From Vitis vinifera (lineage: Eukaryota; Streptophyta; Magnoliopsida; Vitales; Vitaceae): DNA of 64,000 bases. The translations under genes and the position numbers were made by a program. The stretch is taken from assembly GCF_030704535.1 (NCBI RefSeq), contig NC_081818.1:28435001-28499000 (forward strand), in the 5' to 3' direction. The notes beneath the pieces are model-generated. The model was not told where the DNA came from and did not search any database. It saw only the letters and a list, made by a program, of their open reading frames with translations. Shown here piece by piece: positions 34,560-44,730 of this stretch; positions within the stretch are counted from its first letter, which is position 1, and the number at the start of each line of letters is the position of its first letter.

Positions 34560-35120
34560 ATATAGTACTATGAGTAACATCTCCGTTTTTTAGAACTAGT
34601 CTCAAAAATTATTTTTTGAGAATTAGTTTTGAAAACATTCCCAAACAAAACCTTATTTTCTTCCAATATCTAATTTAATCTGTCCCTTATTTTTATTAAA
34701 TATCTAATGTAATGTAAAATAATATATATATTTTTAATATGAGGTCAATATATTCATGATCAATATAATTTATACTTTTATATATATTATTATTTAGAAG
34801 TAATATATAAAAATAATTAATTAATAATATTATTATAATTTTTTCTTTGAGAAAACTGAACTCAATGGATGATTTTTTTTTTTTTTTTTAAAAAAAAGAA
34901 ATTATCTCTTCAATAAATGATTTTATTTGAAATATTTTTCTTTTTTTTTGGGAACAATTTTTGTTTTTGAAGGACCTTTAATTTTTTTAAGAAAAAAAAA
35001 AATCATCTCTTTAAGAGATAATTTTTGCTTAGAACTATTTTTTTAAATTTTTTTTTTTTTTATCAAGAATGTTTAGACATTGTCATCTCTTCAAGATACA
35101 ATTTTTTTATAAATTTGAAT
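34560..35120. repeat. AT-rich repeat with TCTCTTTAAGAGA palindromes
   Basis: It contains TTTTTTAGAACTAGTCTC and GAAAACATTCCCAAAC near 34590-34650 (MITE-like) and several copies of ATCTCTTTAAGAGATAA or variants (34895-35095). These recall the palindromic subrepeats of the foldback element at 10911-12131. Ends are not defined. Confidence 0.4.
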
Positions 35121-36400
35121 ATTACGTGACAACTCTTCTCATGGTTCGCTAAAACTATGATATTTTTTAAAAGATTTTCTTCATTATCGTATGTTATAAA
35201 TTGGTTTTTTAATCTATCTTACAATTATAATAAAAAAAAAACCCTTGTAATTTGTTTGACTGAGGAAAATGGGCTCATACGACCCTTCCTAGGGCATTTG
35301 AGGCAACTCTCCTATCATCTAATAGGCTAAAATAGAGACCCAGCCTGGTTTTGGCTTGGGTGATTGTTTTATGGGCGTGAAAACCCATGTTAGTATTGCT
35401 TTAGGGGATTTCTAGTACTGTTTGGTTGACTTGAATTGCTCTTATTGAGCCCTTAAGAATAAATTTTAGGAAATGTGAGAGGGATTTTTGAAGGAGACAA
35501 GTGACTCAAGTTAAAATGGGGGCGGGGAACTTGGTGAGGAAAGTTGAGAGCTGGTTAAAAATCTTCCGATTTGGCATTCTCAGCTGTGTTAATGATTGAG
35601 TTTTAGATTAATTCATTGCCTCCTTTGCACTTTTCACACGTTTCCTTTCCTCAAGGTATGACACTCAATTTATTGAGATTTTCATTGCAACCAACTCATT
35701 CTACTTGGGGTTGGGGATAGACTGGCTATACACTTTTAGAAGTAGTCAAGCCCAAGCCATATGAAACTCAAGAAATACCAAGACACAATTTAAGTAAAAC
35801 TTATGAGTCATAGGGTGAAATATTAACCTTTTATATCCTTTTGTAATATCATTTTTACTAGTTATATGAAAGACCTCGAATCACAATTTGTCCAAAAATT
35901 ATGAACAGCTTTGATATTTTTTTTGATAGTTAGCTAGATCCAATACTTCTCTTGTCACCATATATACAATTGGGAGTTATCTAGACCCTAATAATAAATA
36001 AAATAGTAAATTATTTAGCTAAAAGAGAAGCTTGACTCTAATGGTAAACTTTTTTACTTCATCATTTTAAGTCTAAATAACTTTCCTTTTTATTTTTTAT
36101 TCTTTTAAGCTTTGAAATGATGGAATATGAATGACTGGTTTTACTAGTTCGATTAGGTTGGGTTTGTGAAAATTACAAAGGAAAAGGATCTGAGAGAATA
36201 AAATGATGTTAAAGTTAATAATTTTTTTTATATGGTAGTTCAAACCCATCTTATTTTTTCATATTTATGAAGTGTGGAGGATATATTGCTCGATTTTAAA
36301 TATGAGGAGTCATGTGAAAAATAAACTCATAATATTATATTTTATCATTGACATCATCTTTAAAGTTATTTTTTTAATATCTCTCTGTTATAGCTTTGAT
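35120..36400. other. unassigned; distal MMP-B2 block sequence near 35700-36130
   Basis: The part 35850-36130 (AGTAAATTATTTAGCTAAAAGAGAAGCTTG) matches 41640-41880 upstream of MMP-B3, so it is the distal flank of the MMP-B2 block. 35270-35660 has unique-looking sequence with no recognised gene. Confidence 0.45.
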
Positions 36401-36408
36401 ACCATTTG

Positions 36409-36943
36409 TTGAGAGAAATCAAAACACTTAAATGCAATAGGGAAAAATAAAATAAAATAGAGAAGATAAACCATTTTCATAATTCAATGTAAACACCTTC
36501 ACGGGAAAAAAATATTAAGTTTATTATAACCTTCAAGATTACATAATTCAAATTCTCTTAACATTTCTTTACCCAAAATCCAATACACCCTTTCTCTACC
36601 TCTCTTCACATTTTTTTTTTCTATTTTTTTTCATCTTTGCTCTTTTTTTCTCTCTATAAAACCACATATTTATAGAGTCCTATGTTTTAACCTTAAAAAA
36701 TAGTTTTTTAATCCAAGTCAAACATAAAAAGGTAATTTACTAAAACACAAACTCTATAAATATTAATTTTTCTAAAAATAAAAAATAAATAATTTGAGTC
36801 AAATCTCAATAATATATTCTTATAATTATCAAAATGTGAGAACTTATCGGATAATTAGTGGAAGATAATGTAAATATCTTCTTAATTGACTCTATAAAAG
36901 GAGTAGATCATTAATAAATTTTTTTATATTTTCACCAACGTGT
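36409..36943 (-). mobile_element. old Copia LTR with primer site (fossil)
   Basis: On the minus strand an LTR-like segment is followed by TGGTATCAAAGC (36394-36405), a Met-tRNA primer-site match. On the plus strand it begins TGTTGAGAGAAATC and ends near TTTTCACCAAC. No internal coding region remains. It separates the distal and proximal flanks of MMP-B2. Confidence 0.5.
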
Positions 36944-37028
36944 TATTATTGGGAATAATTATTTATCATTAAAAAATGTAAAAAATATTTATATTAATAT
37001 TGGAATATTAAAATTATAAATAATAAAG

Positions 37029-37030
<2 letters not shown>

Positions 37031-37086
<56 letters not shown>
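37031..37086. repeat. (AAT)n microsatellite
   Basis: An almost uninterrupted run of about 18 AAT units. A shorter one lies at 33642-33667. Both are likely length-polymorphic. Confidence 0.95.
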
Positions 37087-37088
<2 letters not shown>

Positions 37089-37151
37089 GGAGAAAAAAGA
37101 AAATTAAATGTAGCTTTGACAATTTTTTTTTCTATAATCAAAAGGTCAATA

Positions 37152-37266
37152 TAAACGCGTTTGACAGTGATTCTAGGATAATATTTCTTATACTTGAAAA
37201 ATAAATATTTTCAAGAATTAGAATAGCTAAAAACACTTTCCACAATCATTACCAAATACACTCTAA
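37152..37266. mobile_element. short MITE-like inverted repeat
   Basis: The ends GCGTTTGACAGTGATTCTAG and the reverse complement of CACAATCATTACCAAATAC pair imperfectly around a core with TATTTTCAAGAATTAG. The length is about 115 bp. This fits a small nonautonomous hAT-type MITE; family not determined. Confidence 0.45.
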
Positions 37267-37599
37267 GTTAGGAACAATTTAAGTAAAACTTAATTATAAG
37301 TTTTTGGGTGAAGTATTAATCTTTTATATCACTTTTAAATCATTTTGACTAATTATATGAGTTAGACGATCCTAAATCATAATTTTCCCATAAAAATTAT
37401 AATTTTCTTATATTTTCTTTTATTCCATTTTTCTAATTTTCCATTTTTCTTTTTGTTTCTTTTTCCATTTTTCCAATTTTCCATATTTTTTCTTATCTTC
37501 GGACCAAGTCTATATGCAGTAATAGGGTTCATAGAAATAGAGATATTGCCTCGATTAAGAAAGACGTATTGAAATGGAGACTTTCACCTCCCATAGCAA

Positions 37600-37672
37600 A
37601 TGTGTACAAAAAGACCTAATGATGCAGAATCCATGCAATCGGTCACTGTAACTCAAATTAAGGCGATCAGTC
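37600..37672 (+). promoter_or_regulatory. MMP-B2 promoter with altered TATA box
   Basis: At the position where MMP-B1, B3 and B4 have GTATAAAA, this copy reads GTACAAAAAG (37604-37613). The rest of the 5' flank (GCATGGATTCTGCATCATT-like text on the other copies) is conserved. Transcription may be weaker or use another start. Confidence 0.6.
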
Positions 37673-38584
37673 ATGGAAACTGAAGTTTCTCCCATGCTCT
37701 CGGTGTTTCTTTCTTCCCTACTCCTCCTTCCTTTTCTGTCTGGAGCAACTTCTTCAGACCTCTCTCCCTTTGGGTTTTTCAAGGATCTGCAGGGATCTCA
37801 AAAAGGAGACAAAGTGGAAGGCATCCACAAGGTAAAAAAGTACCTGCAACATTTCGGCTACTTGGGCTCTACCCATTCTCAAACTGAAACTCAAGTCGAT
37901 AGTGAGGACCATTTTGATGATGCCTTGGAGTCTGCCATCAAAGCCTTCCAGACCTATTACCATCTGAAGCCCACTGGAATCTTAGATGCCCCAACAGCCA
38001 CGCAGATGTCCAGGACTCGATGTGGGGTCCCAGATAACCCCCCTGTTACAAATAATATCAACTCCCATGGCCATAGCCATCTCAACATAGGCACTCATTA
38101 TGCTTTCTTCCCAAATAAGCCAAGATGGCCCGCTGGGAAGAGGCATCTCCTCTATTCACTCGACTCTGCCTCCCATCCAGAGGCTGCCAACGCAGTTGCC
38201 AATGCTTTTGGCGCATGGGCTGGTGTAACAAACTTCACCTTCGAGCGGACTTCAGACCCAAAAATTGCCAATCTCTACATTAGTTTTAAAGTCAGAGATC
38301 ATGGAGATGGGCGGCCCTTTGATGGCCGTGGAGGAATCCTAGCTCACGCCTTTGCACCAACTGATGGAAGATTCCATTTCGATGGAGATGAGACTTGGGT
38401 GATTGGCGCAGTTGCTAATTCTATGGACTTGCAGACTGTTGCTAGGCATGAAATAGGTCATCTTCTAGGGCTTGCGCATACTCCAGTTCAGGAAGCCATC
38501 ATGTATGCTATCATCTCTCCTGGAGTAACCAAGGGTTTGAATCAGGATGATATTGATGGAATTAGAGCTTTATACACCGGTTGA
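37673..38584 (+). CDS. secreted matrix metalloproteinase, MMP-B2
   Basis: An intronless plant MMP (M10A) of 303 aa, colinear with MMP-B1. It has a signal peptide (about 1-25), a prodomain with the cysteine switch TRCGVPD (Cys117; the usual Pro is Thr), a linker with HGHSH, and a catalytic domain with HEIGHLLGLAH (259-269) and a Met-turn (AIMYA, Met277). The metal-binding loop reads FDGRGGILAHA instead of FDGPGGTIAHA, a change in a normally fixed part of the structural zinc and calcium site. It ends with ALYTG and has no anchor. The frame is intact, but the altered TATA box, cysteine switch and loop suggest relaxed selection or a specialised enzyme. The start is the first ATG after the promoter and matches MMP-B1. 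Confidence 0.92.
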   Translation: METEVSPMLSVFLSSLLLLPFLSGATSSDLSPFGFFKDLQGSQKGDKVEGIHKVKKYLQHFGYLGSTHSQTETQVDSEDHFDDALESAIKAFQTYYHLKPTGILDAPTATQMSRTRCGVPDNPPVTNNINSHGHSHLNIGTHYAFFPNKPRWPAGKRHLLYSLDSASHPEAANAVANAFGAWAGVTNFTFERTSDPKIANLYISFKVRDHGDGRPFDGRGGILAHAFAPTDGRFHFDGDETWVIGAVANSMDLQTVARHEIGHLLGLAHTPVQEAIMYAIISPGVTKGLNQDDIDGIRALYTG

Positions 38585-38870
38585 TGAATCGGATTAATTC
38601 AAATCCAACGGCTAGTACATAAGGGAATTGCAATGGGTTTACCTCCGTGAATTGTAAGTGTGCCACATACTCTAGCTGCTGAGCAAGGGCACATATAATA
38701 AAAGTTTCATCCAAATGATTCCTCCTCACCTCTCCATGCAAATGAAATAATAAAATAAGACTTACAAGGGTGTGTTTATGATTTTGAAAAGTATTTATAG
38801 CATATTTAATACTTAAAAAAATAAAATACCAAATGCACGAATTACTACCAAAAATGCACTTTTTTTACAC
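38585..38870. other. MMP-B2 3' flank
   Basis: It shares TCGGATTAATTCAAATC and the GGGAATTGCAATGGGTTTAC stretch with the 3' flank of MMP-B1 (21300-21384, reverse). A MITE-like half (GTGTGTTTATGATTTTGAAAAG) lies near 38770-38845. Confidence 0.5.
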
Positions 38871-38953
38871 TGAAAAAAAAAGAAAACAATCAGAATTATA
38901 TTATTAAAGCAAATCATAATCATTTTATCTACCCCGATGAGAGGAAGATTTTA

Positions 38954-39181
38954 TTGAATGTTAATCCATGGAAAGATCAGGCTTTGGCATTGGATGTCCT
39001 GACATGCAGTTGCATTGGTCAGTCCAGCAAGGTAAGAGAATTTTCATTTCGGTCGCCTATGTCATTAAGGGGATTTTTTTGTCTTGAATATGCAACTTGG
39101 GGGTATGGAAGATTCTCATGGGCTTCCTCCAATGTATTCTATTTCTACGTGGGAAAATTACATAATAGGATGGACTTGTGA
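38954..39181 (+). other. recurrent exon-like MMP-flank element, copy 2
   Basis: A near-identical counterpart of 24650-24850 and 46140-46330. The open frame starts ATGGAAAGATCAGG (38968) and the donor-like CAGCAAG|GTAAGAG follows. See copy 1. Confidence 0.5.
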
Positions 39182-40410
39182 TAATCACCTAGAAGAATCA
39201 CTTATTTCCTAAATTACTATGAAGGACTAAAATTATTATTGGTCTTTTTTTTCTCTTTTAATGACTTTTTAGCCTAAAAACTTCCTTTAGTTCATTTCAC
39301 ATTTACAGTTAAATTAGTAAGTATATGACTTGTCGAAAAGAAGAAAGAAGGGGAAACCATGATAAAGCTTAAGTTCTAACCTTCCGAATTTCTTACCATG
39401 GTGTCATCATGGTCTTGTTATCCTTCTCCATAAAAGATAATGTAGAGAAGTTTAAGAAAACTCATTCATTTTTGTTTAAGATATTCCATTTACACTTGTT
39501 TCAATTTCTAGAGTTTTATTTTGTGTATTTGAAAATCACCTTTGCTCTAAGGTTTCATTTTTGGATATATATATATAAGAAATCATTTGTAGTGATTTGG
39601 ATTATGTAATGAGAAATCCTATTTTCTTAAGATTCATTACAAAATCAAAGTAAAATTTTTCAACTTTGATTCTCACATTTGTAGAGCTGATAGTTTTATG
39701 ACTCAAACCTCAAAATTTCATTTGAACAGTTGTAATGTCTTTTGTTTGGTGGTATTTGCTACATATTATTGTTGTTATTATCATTTTCAGCCTTTGCTTT
39801 CTCTTCCTCTTCAGTTTTCAGTTCTTTTTCATGCATTCTCGGAGGTCTTTTCACATTCAATTTGGTTATTTTCCAATTTTTGGGGTTTTCCAAGTACCCA
39901 TATCTAAATTTTAACTTTTATGGGTTAATTAATGTCTTTGTCATATTTTTTTGTGGTTTCTATATTTAATAATTGACATACTTGTAATTTAAGTATATTA
40001 TGTTCACAACTAGGAAACAAAATTTTTGTAAATTATGATTCTTTGTTGAGGTTCTCAAAAAAGGCTTTTAATTTTTCTTTAACGCTCAATTTATGAACTC
40101 TAAGAAAAGGAAATTCCTCATGCATTTCAATTGGTTTGGGAATAAAATATTTGTTTAATCATAAAATTTGTTTATATATATCAACAAAAAATAGTTCCTT
40201 AAAAATTTTCTAGGATTTATTTATTTATTTAGCCTTCATTTATAAAACCTATATAGGGAAAATAAATTTGTCATGTATTTTCAATAGATTTAAAAGTAAA
40301 ATATATGTTTAAGCCTAAATTTTGTTTATACATTCATTTAAATATGCCTTTTTTTCTTTTTCTTTTTTGATATAATGATCAAATTTTAATTTAAGCACAA
40401 TTTTTCTAAT

Positions 40411-41325
40411 AGTTAAGGAGAATTTTTTTATTTTGAGTGCATAGTTATTTTAGTTTCCATATTTGAGTAGTCAAGTCGTAGATCGTTTCTATATTTTATT
40501 GTTGGAAGTTTCTATATAGCTAAGTGTAAGTATCTATAAATAAGTGATTGTGTATTATTTGACTAAGAGAGAGTGGTGGAAGACAATAAAATTTTAATTT
40601 TTTCAAATTTTTATTTCTTAGTCAACCTTATTACATCAACAAATTGGTATCAAAGTTATATAAAAAGATGGCAAGTGGGATGTATCTATTCCAAGTTCCC
40701 TAACTCAACATAGATCATTATGACAATTAAAGTATCAAGACGAAGGCTTTGCTTGGTTGATAAGAGACATGGAAGGTTGTAGAGAAAGGCTACAAAGGGC
40801 CATAAGATGAAAAAACTTTCATAAGTTTGAAGAGAATCAGAAAATGTCATTGCATAGGTCTGAAGAGAACTAACAAGTTCATTGATTCTTCTAGAATCAA
40901 CGTCCTTGTTTTCTTCTATGATTGTGACCTTAGGTCTAAATCTCTTAGGAAGAGGCCTCAAAATTTTCCTAACCACTTAGAACTCAAGGATTCTTTCTTC
41001 TAGGTTAAAAGATAAATCCACAACATCACTAAGTTATGAATAGAATGTAGAGAAAGTCTAATTTCACATCTTGATGCTCTCAAATTTTGAAGTGAGTATT
41101 TGTATCTTGGACAAGTTCATAACAGAAGTGCCCTCATGGGTTATCGAGAGGATGTCTTAAGCCTCCTTAGCGCATTTACATATGACTATCCTACAAGAAT
41201 TAAAATTGCTATATAAAGGGCCCACGTGCTAGTCTCACTACCCTCATTGTCCAATTTATTCCACTCTTGTTTAGACTTAAGTTCATCAGTTGATCTTCTA
41301 AATAATATAATTTTAATAGGGATCC
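40411..41325 (+). mobile_element. Copia-derived cassette, copy 2 (fossil)
   Basis: The same layout as 14890-16082: LTR-like part (about 40411-40640), primer site TGGTATCAAAG (about 40646-40656), antisense gag-like frame (about 40710-40976, PKRFRPKVTIIEENKD) and a terminal unit present once. Flanks AATTTTTCT and AATTTTTTCT, against the uninterrupted text at 53075-53090, outline the insertion and suggest a target duplication of up to 9 bp. It is broken; both copies share the same rearranged layout. Confidence 0.7.
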
Positions 41326-42046
41326 AATTTTTTCTTTATGAGAAATTGGTGTATACAAATTAATGTATTTTCTTTCCTTCCCTTTATTTGGACAACCAAA
41401 TAAGAGAGAAGGAGATCCAAATCATAAATTTCCATAAAAATTATAATTTTTCTTTTCTTTTTCTCTTTTCCTTACACTTTCAAAAACTAATATATATAAT
41501 CTTAATATTATTGCTTGTGACATAATTATTCCTAAACCTTCGAGCTTACTTTGCACTTCTGGTTGATTCTTGGACGTATTTTTCAATGCATAGGTAGCAA
41601 ATTTTCTGGTAATAAATTTAATAAATAAATCAATTACATACCATATGCTGATCCAATGCCTTTCTTGTTACATATATACAACCATCGAATCATAAGTCAA
41701 GATTCATTGAGAGTTAGTTGATCCTAAAACTAAAAAAGAGCAGTAAATTATTTAATTAAAAGGGAAGCTTGAAAATTCGTTTCTCTAATTGTGAAATCTT
41801 CTTGAATCGTTTGAGTCTAAATAAATTTTCTTTTTATTTATATTTTATTATTTTGAGGTCTGAAAATATGGAATAGGAGGATTGTTTTTACCCGTAACCT
41901 TCTCTTTTTACTTTTTTTTTTTAAATGAAAATTGTCTTCCTTTATGAGGCTCTCCAATCACCTATTCAGCTAGAAATAGAAATATTGCAATCGATATTCA
42001 GAGATTATTCACCTCCCAATCTCCCATAATTTTCTCCAAGAAATGT

Positions 42047-42106
42047 GTATAAAAGCATTTAAGGGTGCAGAAGCCTTGCAAATAACTCAAATTAAGGTGT
42101 TCAGTC
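42047..42106 (+). promoter_or_regulatory. MMP-B3 promoter (TATA box)
   Basis: GTATAAAAG (42047-42055) lies 52 bp before the pseudogene ATG. It is intact although the gene is not. Confidence 0.6.
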
Positions 42107-43011
42107 ATGGAAGCTAACGTTTCTCCCATGCTCTCTGTGTTTCTTTCTTCCCTACTCCTTGCTTTTCTGTCTGGAGCAACTTCTTCAGACATCTCTCCCT
42201 TTGGGTTTTTCAACTATCTGCAGGGATCTCAAAAAGGAGACAAAGTGGAAGGCATCCACGAGGTAAAAAAGTACCTACAACATTTTCGCTACTTGAGCTC
42301 TACCCATTGCCAAACTGAAACTCAAGTCGATGGTAATGATGATCATTTTGATGATGCCTTGGAGTCTGCCATCAAAGCCTTCCAGACCTATTACCATATA
42401 TGAAGCCCACTGGATGCCCCAACAGCCACGCGGATGTCCAGGACTCGATGTGGGGTCCCAGATAACCCCCGTGCCACAAATAATATCAACTCCCATGGTC
42501 ATAGCCATCTCAACATAGGCACTCATTTTGCTTTCTTCCCAAGTAACCCAAGATGGCTCCCTGGGCAGACGCATCTCCTCTATTTTCTCGACTCTGGCTC
42601 CCACCCAGAGACTGCCGGCGCAGTTGCCAATGCTTTTGGCGCATGGGCTGGTGTAACAAACTTCACCTCGAGCAGACTTCAGATCCAGCAATTGCCAATC
42701 TCCACATTAGTTTTTAAATCCGTGATCATGGAGATGGGTCACCCTTTGATGGCCCATTTGGAATCCTAGCTCACGCCTTTGCACTAACTGATGGAAGGTT
42801 CCATTTCGATTGTGAAGAGAATTGGGTGATCGGTGCAGTTGCTCATGCTATGGATTTGCAGACTGTTGCTACGCATGAAATAGGTCATCTTCTAGGGCTT
42901 GCGCATACTCCAGTTCAGGAAGCCGTCATGTATGCTATCATCTCTCCTGGATCAACCAAGGGTTTGAATCAGGATGATATTGATGGAATTAGAGCTTTAT
43001 ACGCCGGTTGA
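42107..43011 (+). pseudogene. broken matrix metalloproteinase, MMP-B3
   Basis: A full-length relative of MMP-B2 with its ATG, signal peptide, prodomain start, cysteine switch region (TRCGVPD), zinc motif HEIGHLLGLAH, Met-turn and stop all still visible. It cannot make the enzyme. A 2-bp insertion near 42400 gives TGA in place of the HLKPT region and is followed about 14 bp later by an 8-bp deletion. A 1-bp deletion near 42668 shifts the frame just after the NFT motif, and in the shifted-back frame a TAA stands at 42715. The loop reads FDGPFGILAHA and the next segment FDCEENW, both unlike the paralogues. The start region and zinc region remain similar to MMP-B2, so loss is fairly recent. Confidence 0.92.
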
Positions 43012-43019
43012 TGAATCGG

Positions 43020-43900
43020 ATTTAATCAAACTCAATAGGGTTATGATCCAAATGGAAGTGAATTAAGTTATCTATATATTTTGTATTGCAGTGAGTTTAC
43101 TTTCATGAATTGTAAGCGTGCCATACATGGTAGCTGCTGAGCAAAGGCACATAGTACGGTTTATACACACAGTAGAAGTTTAAATTTGCCATACATTGTA
43201 AAAGAACAAATATAATTATCAAAGAAAATTGTTATAATATAAATTGCCACTCATATAAACTTTATTTACAAAAGATTTTGAGACCTGCATTTGTAAAGAC
43301 AAGTGGACTTTGGAAATTCACAAACTTTTGTTTTTTTACCATGAACATTTAGAAAAATAATTAATTTATTAGTATTATTAATCTTTTTTTTTAAAAAAAA
43401 AAATTTGTAGAATATTGGAAAATTTTTATTTGTTGGATATATATTTTAAAATATTCTATTGAATTTTTATATTTAATTTTCATTATATGTGCTAGGATTT
43501 TCTCTTACTGTTTCATTCTAATTATAATAACAGGTAATTTAGTGTTACTAAATAATTTAATTATTGTTACAAGTCAAAATACTGGAAAATATTTTATTGT
43601 TAAAATTATTTGAGTAAGTTAATCGAATTGCCTTATTCGGATATCAGATGTTATGTTATTTGATTAATTATTGAGATAATTTCCTTTCTTGTTGGAATTT
43701 ATGACAATAATTTCTATTATTAAAAAAAATATTGAATTAGTTGATTTCTTATTGACACATATTTTTATATACTTGTTCCCTTGTAAAAACAAAAACAAAA
43801 AACAAAAAAACAAAAAAAAAAACAAAATCATTTGGTTGTAATGACTACCTTTAATAGTGTTAAACCTAAAAAATTTAGAGGGTCTTACTTTTGGAGATGA
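43020..43900. other. AT-rich spacer
   Basis: It contains the 3' flank of MMP-B3 to about 43170 (GAATTGTAAGCGTGCCATAC, shared with MMP-B2), then AT-rich sequence. No gene is seen. Confidence 0.5.
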
Positions 43901-44270
43901 CAAAAATAAATTAAATATTGGTTAATTGTCTTAGGATTAATTTGTTTCTAATTTAGATGAGAGAAATGACACTAACCAAAATGAAAAATCATCATGTTGG
44001 AACCAAATCAAATAGATTTTCATTGTCACAATAGGATTTTTAGTGCACTCTTTGATCGTCTTTATGATGTATCCACATTACCACTAGTGCTAAAGACTTT
44101 TGGAATTCCTTAGAAGCCTACTATGGCATTATTAATCAAATTCATTATGGTATAGAAAATAAGTTCATTATGGTAGATGAAAAACCTATAAGTAATCAAA
44201 TTCATGAGTTTTAAGAGCTTTTAAAAGGTGTAAAGAGAAATATTAAATTATTAGAATTCATACTATTACA
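43900..44270 (+). mobile_element. old Copia gag fragment (fossil)
   Basis: In forward frames the text resembles the middle of a Copia gag (UBN2-type) protein: a LYDVY-like piece, then LWNSLEAYYG, then QIHEF. It is short, broken and old. It lies right at the truncated end of MMP-B4. Confidence 0.5.
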
Positions 44271-44417
44271 TTAAAGTTTGGTTAATCTTGGTTTTGATTT
44301 GCCAAAAATACAAAACATAGAAGTATATATTAATACTAATTAGGCTGAGACTAAATGAAAGGCAATTTGCTTCAGGATACTTTAACTTCATATGTGGCAA
44401 TCTTGTTATACGGAGAA

Positions 44418-44730
44418 GTAAGATTCCAGTGGGCTTGAGATGGAAATAGGTCTGGAAGGCTTTGATGGCAGACTCCAAGGCATCATCAAAATGATCATCA
44501 CTATCGATTTGACTTTCAGTTTTGGAATGGGTAGAGCTCAAGTAGCCAAAACGCTGTAGGTAGTTTCTTACCTTATGGATGCCTTCCACTTTGTCTCCTT
44601 TTTTAGATCCCTGCAGATCCTTGAAAAACCCAAAGGGTGAGACGTCTGAAGAAGTTGCCTGAGACAGAAAGGGAAGGAGGAGGAGGGAAGAAACAAACAC
44701 CGAGGGCATGGAAGAAACTTTAGCTTCCAT
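44418..44730 (-). pseudogene. 3'-truncated matrix metalloproteinase, MMP-B4
   Basis: The first 104 codons of a copy of MMP-B1 are nearly unchanged (MEAKVSSMP start, signal peptide, prodomain up to HLKPTGIL). Homology stops abruptly at 44418, just before the cysteine switch, and AT-rich retroelement-flank sequence follows. The open frame runs on for about 50 unrelated codons to 44266. No catalytic domain remains. The TATA box (GTATAAAAAG, 44802-44793) and proximal promoter are intact, so a secreted propeptide-like peptide could in principle be made. Confidence 0.88.

Larger units (their letters stand above)
38870..42000 (+). repeat. MMP-B duplication block, upstream part, copy 2
   Basis: The same block as 22440-24973 but in the opposite orientation: the exon-like element (38954-39180), then CAGTTGTAATGTCTTTTG (39727), then the GGATTTATTTATTTATTTAG stretch (40210), and after an inserted cassette the GACAACCAAATAAGAGAGAAGG stretch (41390) leading into MMP-B3. 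No host coding gene is seen. Confidence 0.7.

Noticed and set aside
36409-36943. A complete Copia element around the LTR at 36.4-36.9 kb
   Set aside because: No internal coding sequence or second LTR could be found nearby; called as a lone LTR only.
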